Shown: piece after piece, positions 23,756 through 31,394 of the stretch
Layout: the number at the start of each line of letters is the position of its first letter
Numbering within the stretch: the stretch's first letter is position 1
DNA from: Streptomyces typhae
Lineage (GTDB): Bacteria > Actinomycetota > Actinomycetes > Streptomycetales > Streptomycetaceae
Reading direction: 5' to 3'
DNA: 43,816 nt
Assembly (NCBI RefSeq): GCF_009755605.1
Contig: NZ_WPNZ01000028.1
Location: 90,833 to 134,648, forward strand
Program-made: the position numbers and the translations under genes
The notes under the pieces: generated by a model
Databases searched by the model: none
Told to the model about the DNA's origin: nothing
What the model saw: the letters and a program-made list of their open reading frames with translations, nothing else

Positions 23756-23935
23756 GTCTTCCCCTTCGGAGACATTGCCTGAGCGAATCCGCCAGGCTTT
23801 TTCGCACGTTAGGCAGATATATACCGCAAATCAAACACGAAACGGGCTAATCACCCTTGTGCCGCAACAACCTGAGCTCTCGGGGAGTTCCCCGAAGGTC
23901 CGTTGAGGCACGGAAGGCCCGTTGAGGCCTGCCGC

Positions 23936-24172
23936 TCAGACGTCTTCGGGGATGCGGCCCTCGTCGCCTTCGTCGAGGTACGCCATCAACCGCTCCAGAC
24001 GCCTTGCCGCATCGGCGAGATCGTGTTTGGCCGCGGCCGTAATGACCAGCAGCTTCCGGGTCAGCGCCATCCGTACGCCCTCCGGGACTTGCAGTGCGCG
24101 CACCCGGGAGTGCGCTTCCTTCAGTTGGTCGGCGACGAGGCCGTAGAGCTCGAGTTGGTCGTCGCGTCCCAT
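23936..24172 (-). CDS. Small helical protein of unknown function (78 aa)
   Basis: The product begins MGRDDQLELYGLVADQLKEA and appears all-helical, with amphipathic segments AHSRVRALQVPEGVRMALTR and DLADAARRLERLMAYLDEG, ending in acidic DEGDEGRIPEDV. It has no cysteines, membrane segment or DNA-binding motif that I recognise. It lies upstream of hupS on the same strand with a 180-bp gap that holds the hupS promoter, so it is probably a separate unit. Codon usage is fully Streptomyces-like, which supports its being real. Confidence 0.8.
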   Translation of the reverse strand: MGRDDQLELYGLVADQLKEAHSRVRALQVPEGVRMALTRKLLVITAAAKHDLADAARRLERLMAYLDEGDEGRIPEDV

Positions 24173-24484
24173 GCACCGATTGTGCCATCTGGGGCGAGTT
24201 GTCGCCTCCGCAGGGGGTAACTACCCTCGCCAGGCGCCGTTCTGAGGATACCCGCACTCGCCGGGTGCAAGTGGGTTTCCGGCCTCTTCTTCCCTTCAGA
24301 TCAAGGCAGTTGCGACCACCCGTTCAGGTCATCGCGGGACATTCGGGGCCGGACACAGATGTACCCCCAACCGTCCACGATTGGGGGTACATCGGGTGCG
24401 AGCGGCCCTGGAACCGGCCGGCGAAGCGGGGGTGGCGAGGTGGCCACGAGTGGGGCGGCCGTACCGCCACCCTGGTGAACCGGG
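24173..24484. other. Gene-free gap with a leuCD terminator-like inverted repeat
   Basis: The 312-bp gap between leuD and the 78-residue protein gene holds a perfect 13-bp inverted repeat at 24358-24393 (GATGTACCCCCAA, 10-nt loop, complement). It lies 92 bp beyond the leuD stop, so it probably ends the leuCD transcript. The rest is presumably the promoter region of the small gene; I see no other structure. Confidence 0.7.
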
Positions 24485-25081
24485 TCAGCCGACCTGCACG
24501 GTGCGCGGCTTGTGAGCGGGGCGGCCCGCCTCGTACGCGGCGATGTCCTGCTCGTTCCTGAGCGTGATGCTGATGTCGTCCAGGCCGTTCAGGAGCCGCC
24601 AGCGGGCGTTCTCGTCCAGCTCGAACCCGGCCGTGACGCCGGGGGCGCGGACTTGGCGTTCGTGCAGGTCGACGGTGATCTCGACCTCCGGGTCCGCCTC
24701 GGTCAGGGCCCACAGCTCGTCCACGACGGACTGCTCCAGAACCACGGTGAGCAGGCCGTTCTTGAGCGAGTTGCCGCGGAAGATGTCGGCGAAGCGGGCG
24801 GAGACGACGGCCTTGAAGCCGTAGTTCTGCAGCGCCCAGACGGCGTGCTCGCGGGAGGATCCGGTGCCGAAGTCGGGCCCGGCGACCAGCACGGTGGCCC
24901 CCTGCCGCTCGGCTTTGTTGAGCACGAAGTCGGGGTCCTTGCGCCAGGCTTCGAAGAGGCCGTCCTCGAAGCCGTCCCGGGTGACCTTCTTCAGCCAGTG
25001 GGCGGGGATGATCTGGTCGGTGTCGACGTTGCTGCGGCGCAGCGGGACGGCCCGGCCGGTGTGCGTGGTGAAGGCTTCCAT
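24485..25081 (-). CDS. leuD: 3-isopropylmalate dehydratase small subunit
   Basis: LeuD is the swivelling-domain subunit that, with LeuC, isomerises 2- to 3-isopropylmalate in leucine synthesis. The 198-residue product has VPLRRSNVDTDQIIPAHWLK at the start, then GPDFGTGSSREHAVWALQNYG, the typical substrate-loop motif, and FADIFRGNSLKNGLL. The ATG at 25081 follows the leuC stop by 6 nt. Length is normal. Confidence 0.97.
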   Translation of the reverse strand: MEAFTTHTGRAVPLRRSNVDTDQIIPAHWLKKVTRDGFEDGLFEAWRKDPDFVLNKAERQGATVLVAGPDFGTGSSREHAVWALQNYGFKAVVSARFADIFRGNSLKNGLLTVVLEQSVVDELWALTEADPEVEITVDLHERQVRAPGVTAGFELDENARWRLLNGLDDISITLRNEQDIAAYEAGRPAHKPRTVQVG

Positions 25082-25087
25082 GGCTGA

Positions 25088-26512
25088 TCAGACTCCGGCG
25101 GTGGTGGGGGCTTCGGCGAGGTCGGCGGGCGAGGAGAGCCGGCCGGTCACCGCGGTGGCGGCGGCGACCTGCGGCGACACCAGATGGGTGCGCCCGCCCT
25201 TGCCCTGGCGGCCCTCGAAGTTGCGGTTGGACGTGGACGCGGAGCGCTCGCCGGGGGCGAGTTGGTCGGGGTTCATGCCGAGGCACATCGAGCAGCCCGC
25301 GTGCCGCCATTCGGCGCCCGCCGCGGTGAAGACCTTGTCGAGGCCCTCCTCGACGGCCTGGAGGGCGACCCGCACCGACCCGGGCACGACCAGCATCCGT
25401 ACCCCGTCGGCGACTTTGCGGCCCTCGATCACGGCGGCGGCCGAGCGCAGGTCCTCGATACGGCCGTTGGTGCAGGAGCCTACGAAGACGGTGTCCACGG
25501 TGATGTCGCGCAGCCGCTGGCCCGCGCTCAACCCCATGTACTCCAGGGCCTTTTCGGCGGCGAGCCGCTCCGAAGCGTCCTCGTACGAAGCCGGGTCGGG
25601 GACGTCCGCCGACAGCGGCAGGCCCTGGCCCGGGTTGGTGCCCCAGGTGACGAAGGGCGACAGGGCGGCGGCGTCGATGTAGACCTCGGCGTCGAAGACC
25701 GCGTCGTCGTCGGTGCGCAGCGTCCGCCAGTAGGCGAGGGCCTCGTCCCAGTCCGCGCCCTGCGGGGCGTGCACACGGTCCTTGAGGTAGGCGAAGGTGG
25801 TCTCGTCGGGGGCGATCATGCCCGCGCGGGCGCCCGCCTCGATGGACATGTTGCAGATGGTCATGCGGGCCTCCATCGAGAGCTTCTCGATGGCCGGGCC
25901 GCGGTACTCCAGGATGTAGCCCTGGCCGCCGCCGGTGCCGATCCTGGCGATGATGGCGAGGATCAGGTCCTTGGCGGTGACGCCTTCGGGCAGTTCGCCG
26001 TCGACGGTGATGGCCATGGTCTTCGGGCGGGCCATGGGCAGCGTCTGGGTGGCCAGGACATGCTCGACCTGGGAGGTGCCGATGCCGAAGGCGAGCGCGC
26101 CGAAGGCGCCGTGCGTGGAGGTGTGGGAGTCGCCGCACACCACCGTGGTCCCCGGCTGGGTCAGTCCCAGCTGCGGTCCCACGACGTGGACGACGCCCTG
26201 CTCGACGTCGCCGAGCGGGTGCAGCCGCACGCCGAAGTCGGCGCAGTTCTTGCGCAGCGTCTCCAGCTGGGCCCGGGAGACCGGGTCGGCGATGGGCTTG
26301 TCGATGTCGAGGGTCGGGGTGTTGTGGTCCTCGGTGGCGATGGTGAGGTCGAGCCGCCGCACCTGCCGGCCGGCCCCGCGGAGGCCGTCGAACGCCTGCG
26401 GGCTGGTCACTTCGTGCAGCAGGTGCAGATCGATGAAGAGGAGATCGGGCTCGCCTTCGGCGCGCCGGACGACGTGGTCGTCCCAGACCTTCTCCGCCAG
26501 AGTCCTACCCAT
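25088..26512 (-). CDS. leuC: 3-isopropylmalate dehydratase large subunit
   Basis: LeuC is the [4Fe-4S] aconitase-family subunit of isopropylmalate isomerase. The 474-residue product has LLFIDLHLLHEVTSPQAFDG, VVCGDSHTSTHGAFGALAFG, and the cluster-binding cysteines in GSCTNGRIEDLR (about residue 347) and HAGCSMCLGMNPDQL (about 407), followed by STSNRNFEGRQG. The ATG at 26512 has GGAGGGAAAGCG directly before it. It is divergent from ndgR, the known leuCD activator/repressor family in Streptomyces and Corynebacterium (LtbR), with a palindrome in the spacer. Confidence 0.97.
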   Translation of the reverse strand: MGRTLAEKVWDDHVVRRAEGEPDLLFIDLHLLHEVTSPQAFDGLRGAGRQVRRLDLTIATEDHNTPTLDIDKPIADPVSRAQLETLRKNCADFGVRLHPLGDVEQGVVHVVGPQLGLTQPGTTVVCGDSHTSTHGAFGALAFGIGTSQVEHVLATQTLPMARPKTMAITVDGELPEGVTAKDLILAIIARIGTGGGQGYILEYRGPAIEKLSMEARMTICNMSIEAGARAGMIAPDETTFAYLKDRVHAPQGADWDEALAYWRTLRTDDDAVFDAEVYIDAAALSPFVTWGTNPGQGLPLSADVPDPASYEDASERLAAEKALEYMGLSAGQRLRDITVDTVFVGSCTNGRIEDLRSAAAVIEGRKVADGVRMLVVPGSVRVALQAVEEGLDKVFTAAGAEWRHAGCSMCLGMNPDQLAPGERSASTSNRNFEGRQGKGGRTHLVSPQVAAATAVTGRLSSPADLAEAPTTAGV

Positions 26513-26653
26513 CGCTTTCCCTCCGACCGGCGGCCTTGCCGGCCCAACTAGAGAATCGGAACGCCGACGCACGTCCCCCGTACGCACGTAGGCAGCGGGA
26601 CCGTTGGTCCGCGGTCCGCTTCTCCAGGGTGGCGGGTTCCCGGGAAATGTGAA

Positions 26654-26680
26654 CTTGCGTTTCACAGAGTGAGACGCAAG
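26654..26680. promoter_or_regulatory. NdgR operator candidate between leuC and ndgR
   Basis: CTTGCGTTTCAC-AGA-GTGAGACGCAAG is a 12-bp inverted repeat with one mismatch. It ends 9 bp before the ndgR start codon, so it likely overlaps the ndgR transcription start and may act on the leuC promoter as well. IclR-family proteins such as NdgR/LtbR bind comparable dyads here. Confidence 0.7.
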
Positions 26681-26689
26681 TATCGTTGC

Positions 26690-27406
26690 ATGGACAACTC
26701 TAGCGGCGTTGGCGTCCTCGACAAGGCAGCCCTTGTCCTGGGCGCACTGGAGTCCGGTCCCGCCACCCTTGCCGGGTTGGTCGCGGCCACCGGGCTCGCT
26801 CGACCCACGGCCCACCGGCTGGCCGTGGCCCTGGAACACCACCGCATGGTGGCCCGGGACATGCAGGGCCGTTTCATCCTCGGTCCGCGCCTCGCGGAGC
26901 TGGCCGCGGCGGCGGGCGAGGACCGCCTCCTCGCGACGGCGGGCCCCGTGCTCACACATCTGCGGGACGTGACGGGCGAGAGCGCGCAGCTGTACCGCCG
27001 CCAGGGCGACATGCGCATCTGCGTCGCCGCGGCGGAGCGCCTCTCCGGCCTCCGGGACACGGTGCCGGTGGGTTCGACGCTCACGATGAAGGCGGGTTCG
27101 TCGGCGCAGATCCTGATGGCCTGGGAGGAGCCGGAGCGGCTGCACCGCGGCTTGCAGGGCGCGCGCTTCACGGCCACGGCGCTCTCGGGTGTGCGGCGGC
27201 GGGGCTGGGCCCAGTCGATCGGTGAGCGCGAGCCGGGGGTGGCGTCGGTGTCGGCGCCGGTGCGCGGCCCGTCGAACCGGGTGGTGGCCGCCGTGTCGGT
27301 CTCGGGGCCGATCGAGCGCCTGACCCGGCATCCGGGCCGGATGCACGCCCAGGCGGTCATCGACGCGGCGGGACGCCTCTCCGAGGCCCTGCGCCGCACC
27401 AGCTGA
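26690..27406 (+). CDS. ndgR: IclR-family regulator NdgR (amino-acid metabolism)
   Basis: NdgR controls leucine and other amino-acid genes and affects antibiotic production in Streptomyces. The 238-residue product begins MDNSSGVGVLDKAALVLGAL, with a winged helix-turn-helix (TLAGLVAATGLARPTAHRLA) in residues 25-70 and the IclR effector domain after residue 80 (GSTLTMKAGSSAQILMAWEE). ATG at 26690 is chosen because homologues start MDNSSGVG; the upstream in-frame ATG at 26669 lies in the palindrome. No Shine-Dalgarno is visible, so the mRNA may be nearly leaderless. Confidence 0.96.
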   Translation: MDNSSGVGVLDKAALVLGALESGPATLAGLVAATGLARPTAHRLAVALEHHRMVARDMQGRFILGPRLAELAAAAGEDRLLATAGPVLTHLRDVTGESAQLYRRQGDMRICVAAAERLSGLRDTVPVGSTLTMKAGSSAQILMAWEEPERLHRGLQGARFTATALSGVRRRGWAQSIGEREPGVASVSAPVRGPSNRVVAAVSVSGPIERLTRHPGRMHAQAVIDAAGRLSEALRRTS

Positions 27407-27457
27407 CGCACGCGTGCGCCCCAGGCGCCACAGCAGCTGACACACGCGTGCGCCCCA
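27401..27457. repeat. Imperfect direct repeat spanning the ndgR stop codon
   Basis: AGCTGACGCACGCGTGCGCC at 27401 recurs as AGCTGACACACGCGTGCGCC at 27435, both followed by CCAG. The first copy covers the end of ndgR and its TGA stop; the second lies beyond it. The 34-bp period suggests a past tandem duplication. Confidence 0.75.
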
Positions 27458-27594
27458 GCTCCCGCCCCGCGGCCTCAACGCCGCGGCTGCGGGCCGGGAG
27501 TTGGCGGCGCGCGGGAGCACCGGGCTGCCCCGCGGCCTCCGGCCGTACGAGATCCTCTGGCTGTACGGAACCACCGGGCTCCGGACGCACGAAG

Positions 27595-27620
27595 AAGCCC
27601 TCCCCTGCTGGGGAGGGCTT
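27595..27620 (-). terminator. Terminator of the tRNA cluster
   Basis: AAGCCCTCCCC and its exact complement form an 11-bp stem with a 4-nt loop, directly downstream (minus strand) of the last tRNA-Glu. It ends the tRNA transcript and could also act on read-through from ndgR. Confidence 0.85.
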
Positions 27621-27629
27621 TCTCGGTGG

Positions 27630-27702
27630 TACCCCCGACCGGATTCGAACCGGCGCTACCGCCTTGAGAGGGCGGCGTGCTAGGCCGCTACACAACGGGG
27701 GC
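27630..27702 (-). tRNA. tRNA-Glu (CTC)
   Basis: The 73-nt cloverleaf has acceptor GCCCCCG/CGGGGGT, anticodon stem CCGCC/GGCGG around loop CTCTCAA (anticodon CTC) and T-loop GGTTCGAATCC. Unlike the two other tRNA-Glu genes here, the genome encodes CCA after the discriminator A. It is the last gene of the five-tRNA array. Confidence 0.96.
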
Positions 27703-27730
27703 GTGGATCTTACGTTTCCGCAGATCCGAG

Positions 27731-27802
27731 CTGGTCTACCAGGACTCGAACCTAGACTAACTGAACCAGAATCAGTCGTGCTGCCAATTACACCATAGAC
27801 CA
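27731..27802 (-). tRNA. tRNA-Gln (CTG)
   Basis: The 72-nt cloverleaf has acceptor TGGTCTA/TAGACCA with the U1-A72 pair and G73 discriminator typical of tRNA-Gln, and anticodon loop TTCTGGT (anticodon CTG) in stem ACTGA/TCAGT. CCA is not encoded. Confidence 0.96.
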
Positions 27803-27822
27803 ATGTGGTTTAGACCAGTTCG

Positions 27823-27895
27823 TACCCCCGACCGGATTCGAACCGGCGCTACCGCCTTGAGAGGGCGGCGTGCTAGGCCGCTACACAACGGGGGC
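27823..27895 (-). tRNA. tRNA-Glu (CTC)
   Basis: The 73-nt sequence is identical to the tRNA-Glu at 27630-27702 but lacks the encoded CCA. Anticodon loop CTCTCAA gives anticodon CTC. Confidence 0.96.
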
Positions 27896-27956
27896 CCTAG
27901 CGATCCTGCATCAGCGACAGTGGGTGCGACCCGGCTGTCGCCGCGGGAAGGATCAG

Positions 27957-28029
27957 TACCCCCGACCGGATTCGAACCGGCGCTACTGCCTTGAGAGGGC
28001 AGCGTGCTAGGCCGCTACACAACGGGGGC
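27957..28029 (-). tRNA. tRNA-Glu (CTC), variant anticodon stem
   Basis: It differs from the other two tRNA-Glu genes by a compensated pair in the anticodon stem (CTGCC/GGCAG instead of CCGCC/GGCGG), so the fold is kept. The anticodon is CTC and CCA is not encoded. Confidence 0.96.
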
Positions 28030-28070
28030 TTTGCGGATCATGATCCGCGGTTGCAGAAAAGCTCTGCGAG

Positions 28071-28142
28071 CTGGCCTACCAGGACTCGAACCTAGACTAA
28101 CTGAACCAGAATCAGTCGTGCTGCCAATTACACCATAGGCCA
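28071..28142 (-). tRNA. tRNA-Gln (CTG), variant acceptor stem
   Basis: It differs from the tRNA-Gln at 27731-27802 by a compensated pair in the acceptor stem (TGGCCTA/TAGGCCA). It is the first gene of the array in the direction of transcription. The anticodon is CTG. Confidence 0.96.
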
Positions 28143-28231
28143 CCGGAACGCAATCCCCTGGAGGGAGATTCTGTTCGGCTTGCGCCTCCCGGCCGGACCT
28201 TTCGGCCCTCTCGGGCGGCGCAGGAAGAACA

Positions 28232-28966
28232 TTACCCGAAGGTGGACGGCGCTCCAAAACGGGTATCGGCCAGCAACAGCGCGGGCAGCTCGGCGAGGCC
28301 GCCGATGCGGTGCACTCCCTCCGGCCCTTCCTGCGCGGAGCCGTTGCGGTCGAGCCAGATGCCGACCAGGCCCGCGTCCCGGGCGCCCCGGGCGTCGATC
28401 TCCGGCTGGTCGCCCACGTACGCGATCTCCGCGGGCGCGAGGCCGAGCGCCTCGCAGACGGCGTGGAAGGCCTCGGCGGCGGGCTTGGAGACGCCGAGTT
28501 CGGCGGCGCACAGAACGGTCTCGAAGCGGTCGTACAGGCCGAGCACCTGCAACTTGTGCTCCTGGACGACATGGGCGGAGTTGGAGAGGACCGCGTGCCG
28601 GTAGCCGTCGGCGAGGGCGTCGAGGGCCGGCACGGTGTCCGGGAAGAGCGACCAGGCGGCCTCGTAGTGGGCGCGGTAGCGGTCGAACCAGGCGTCGGCC
28701 TCCGTGTCGTCGAGGTCGCCGAGCGCGCCGCCGAGGAAGTCGCGTACGCGGTCGCGGCGCTGGGAGGGGAAGTCCACCTCGCCGGCGCCGAAGCGGGCCC
28801 AGTGGCGGCGCGTGGTCTCCTTCCACAGCGCGAGGGCCTCCTGGGCCGTGCCGTACCGCTCCAGGATGTCCTCGGCCACGAGGTGCGCGCGCATGCCCGC
28901 GGAGTCGGCGGACGCGTAGTCGAAGAGGGTGTCGTCCACGTCCCAGACCACAGCTTTGATCGCCAT
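28232..28966 (-). CDS. HAD-superfamily hydrolase
   Basis: The 244-residue product begins MAIKAVVWDVDDTLFDYASA, with the nucleophile Asp in DVDDT (motif I). Motif II is VLSNSAH, motif III the Lys in GVSKPAAEAFHAV, and motif IV YVGDQPEIDARGARDAG. The helical cap between residues 15 and 110 makes it a C1-type phosphatase like phosphoglycolate or pyrimidine nucleotide phosphatases. The substrate cannot be told from sequence. It lies between gltX and the tRNA array on the same strand. Confidence 0.93.
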   Translation of the reverse strand: MAIKAVVWDVDDTLFDYASADSAGMRAHLVAEDILERYGTAQEALALWKETTRRHWARFGAGEVDFPSQRRDRVRDFLGGALGDLDDTEADAWFDRYRAHYEAAWSLFPDTVPALDALADGYRHAVLSNSAHVVQEHKLQVLGLYDRFETVLCAAELGVSKPAAEAFHAVCEALGLAPAEIAYVGDQPEIDARGARDAGLVGIWLDRNGSAQEGPEGVHRIGGLAELPALLLADTRFGAPSTFG

Positions 28967-28980
28967 GCCCCGAACGTACG

Positions 28981-29019
28981 CGAAGGGCCCGGCGGCCGTG
29001 GCGGCTTCCGGGCCCTTCG
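28981..29019 (-). terminator. Terminator of the FAH-gltX operon
   Basis: A perfect 12-bp stem (CGAAGGGCCCGG and complement) closes a 15-nt loop, 43 bp beyond the gltX stop. It separates gltX from the HAD hydrolase gene. Confidence 0.75.
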
Positions 29020-29061
29020 GTGTGCGCTACACGTGGACGACCACGTGCCGTGCGCGGGTGA

Positions 29062-30552
29062 CTACTGTGCGGTGAGCTTCGCCAGGGCCGCGTCGACGCG
29101 GGTCAGCGTCGCGTCCTTGCCGAGGATCTCCAGGGACTCGAAGAGGGGCAGGCCGACCGTGCGGCCGGTGACGGCGACGCGGACGGGGGCCTGGGCCTTG
29201 CCGAGCTTGAGGCCGTGGGCCTCACCGGCGGCGAGGACGGCTTCCTTCAGGGACTCGGCGGAGGACCAGTCGGCCGCCGCCAGCTTCTCGCGGGCCGTGC
29301 GCAGGAGCGCGTCCGAGCCCTCCTTCATCGCCTTGGTCCAGGAGGCCTCGTCGAAGACCGGCTCCGGCAGGAACAGGAAATCGACGTTGTCCGTGATCTC
29401 GGAGAGGACCTTGAGGCGGGTCTGGGCGTGCGGCGCGATGGCCTCCCAGACCGCCGCGTCGAAGTCCTCGGGAGCCCAGGGGGCGTGCGGGGCGCGCAGC
29501 CAGGGCTCGCAGGCAGCGGCGAACGCCTTCACGTCCAGCATCCGGATGTGGTCGGCGTTGATCGCCTCGGCCTTCTTCAGGTCGAAGCGGGCCGGGTTGG
29601 AGTTCACGTCGGCGAGGTCGAACTTCGCGATCATCTGGTCGATCGTGAAGACGTCCTGGTCGGCGGAGAAGGACCAGCCGAGCAGCGAGAGGTAGTTGAG
29701 CAGCCCCTCGGGCAGGAAGCCGCGCTCGCGGTAGAGGTTCAGGCTCGCCTGCGGGTCGCGCTTGGAGAGCTTCTTGTTGCCCTCGCCCATGACGTACGGC
29801 AGGTGGCCGAACTGCGGGGTCGTCTTCGCGACGCCCAGCTCGATCAGCGCCTTGTAGAGCGCGATCTGGCGCGGGGTCGAGGAGAGCAGGTCCTCGCCGC
29901 GCAGGACGTGGGTGATCTCCATCAGGGCGTCGTCGACCGGGTTGACCAGCGTGTACAGCGGGGCGCCGTTGGCGCGCACGATGCCGTAGTCGGTGACGTT
30001 CTCGGCCTGGACGGTGATCTCGCCGCGGACCAGGTCGGTGAAGGTGGTGGCCTCGTCGGGCATCCGGAAGCGGACGATGTGGCTGCGGCCCTCGGCCTCG
30101 TACGCCTGCTTCTGCTCGTCGGTGAGGTCGCGGCACTTGCCGTCGTAGCCGGACGGCCTGCCGGCGGCGCGGGCGGCCTCGCGGCGGGCGTCTAGCTCCT
30201 CGGTGGTGCAGTAGCACGGGTAGGCGTGCCCGGCGTCCTGGAGCCTGGTGGCGACGTCGCGGTAGATGTCCATGCGCTGCGACTGGCGGTACGGCGCGTG
30301 CGGGCCGCCGACCTCGGGGCCCTCGTCCCAGTCGAAGCCCAGCCAGCGCATGGAGTCGAGGAGCTGCTCGTAGGACTCCTCGGAGTCACGGGCCGCGTCG
30401 GTGTCCTCGATGCGGAAGACCAGGGTGCCGCCGTTGTGCCGGGCGTAGGCCCAGTTGAACAGGGCGGTGCGGACCAGGCCCACGTGGGGGTTGCCGGTCG
30501 GGGAGGGACAGAAACGTACCCGGACGGTGTCGTCGGGAGTCGCGTTAGCCAC
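29062..30552 (-). CDS. gltX: Glutamate--tRNA ligase
   Basis: GluRS attaches glutamate to tRNA-Glu. In bacteria without GlnRS, including actinobacteria, the non-discriminating enzyme also charges tRNA-Gln, which GatCAB then amidates. The 496-residue class I product has the HIGH-like CPSPTGNPHVGLVRTA near residue 15, zinc-like CYC region YPCYCTTEEL near 110, and the KMSKS-like KLSKRDP near 260. GTG at 30552 overlaps the end of the upstream FAH gene by 8 nt. tRNA-Gln and tRNA-Glu genes lie 1-1.4 kb downstream. Confidence 0.97.
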   Translation of the reverse strand: MANATPDDTVRVRFCPSPTGNPHVGLVRTALFNWAYARHNGGTLVFRIEDTDAARDSEESYEQLLDSMRWLGFDWDEGPEVGGPHAPYRQSQRMDIYRDVATRLQDAGHAYPCYCTTEELDARREAARAAGRPSGYDGKCRDLTDEQKQAYEAEGRSHIVRFRMPDEATTFTDLVRGEITVQAENVTDYGIVRANGAPLYTLVNPVDDALMEITHVLRGEDLLSSTPRQIALYKALIELGVAKTTPQFGHLPYVMGEGNKKLSKRDPQASLNLYRERGFLPEGLLNYLSLLGWSFSADQDVFTIDQMIAKFDLADVNSNPARFDLKKAEAINADHIRMLDVKAFAAACEPWLRAPHAPWAPEDFDAAVWEAIAPHAQTRLKVLSEITDNVDFLFLPEPVFDEASWTKAMKEGSDALLRTAREKLAAADWSSAESLKEAVLAAGEAHGLKLGKAQAPVRVAVTGRTVGLPLFESLEILGKDATLTRVDAALAKLTAQ

Positions 30553-31351
30553 GCTTGATCACCTTGTTGGTGAGAGTGCCGATGCCTTCGATGGTGACGG
30601 CGACCTCGTCGCCGACGCCGAGCGGGCCGACCCCTGCCGGGGTGCCCGTGAGGACGACGTCGCCGGGGAGCAGCGTCATCGCCTCGCTGATGTGGACGAT
30701 GAGGTCCTCGATGGGACGGATCATGTCCGTGGTGCGGCCGAGCTGGCGCTGTTCGCCGTTGACCGTGCACTGGATGGTGAGGTCGGCGGCGCGCTTCAGG
30801 TCGATGCCGGTCTCCACCCAGGGACCCAGCGGGCACGCGGTGTCGAAGCCCTTGGCGCGGGACCACTGCTTCTCGCGCTTCTGGACGTCACGCGCGGTGA
30901 CGTCGTTGGCGCAGGTGTAGCCGAGGATGACGTCGGCGACCCGCTCGCGGGGCACCTCGCGGCACATCCGGCCGATGACCACGGCCAGCTCGGCCTCGTG
31001 GTGCAGGTCCTGCGAGAAGGAGGGGTACTCGATGGCGGCGCCGGGGCCGGTCACGGACGTGGACGGCTTGAGGAAGGCGACCGGCGGCTCGGAAGGCCCT
31101 GGCAGCTCGTTGCCGAGCTCCGCCACGTGCTCCGCGTAGTTGCGGCCGATGGCCACGACCTTGCTGGGGAGCACGGGCGGGAGCAGCCGGACCTTGCTCA
31201 GCGGGACCTTGGTGCCGGAGAGCTCGAAGTCCGCGAACGGGATGCCCTTGATGATGTCGAGGACGAGTCCCTCGGTGCTTCCGGGGGGAGCTTCGCCCTC
31301 GACCGCGCCGAAGGCGACGTTGCCGTCGATGGAGAACCTGGCGATGCGCAC
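30545..31351 (-). CDS. Fumarylacetoacetate hydrolase family protein
   Basis: The 268-residue product has the FAH fold motifs VAIGRNYAEHVAELG, FLKPSTSVTGPGAAIEYP, the metal-binding EAELAVVIGRMCREV, GYTCANDVTARDVQ and GDVVLTGTPAGVG. Family members hydrolyse or decarboxylate 2-oxo-acids such as oxaloacetate, acylpyruvates or hydroxymuconate derivatives; which applies is not clear. GTG at 31351 has AAGGGG close upstream. The stop overlaps the gltX start, so gltX translation is coupled to this gene, a conserved arrangement in Streptomyces as far as I recall. Confidence 0.93.
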   Translation of the reverse strand: MRIARFSIDGNVAFGAVEGEAPPGSTEGLVLDIIKGIPFADFELSGTKVPLSKVRLLPPVLPSKVVAIGRNYAEHVAELGNELPGPSEPPVAFLKPSTSVTGPGAAIEYPSFSQDLHHEAELAVVIGRMCREVPRERVADVILGYTCANDVTARDVQKREKQWSRAKGFDTACPLGPWVETGIDLKRAADLTIQCTVNGEQRQLGRTTDMIRPIEDLIVHISEAMTLLPGDVVLTGTPAGVGPLGVGDEVAVTIEGIGTLTNKVIKRG

Positions 31352-31394
31352 GGGGCCCCTTTTTACGTGGGTGGAGGTTGCCGCCCCAGTCTAT

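Noticed and set aside
27630..28142. tRNA array as an integration site of a mobile element
   Set aside because: No integrase, direct repeat of a tRNA 3-prime end, or foreign genes are found in the flanking sequence.
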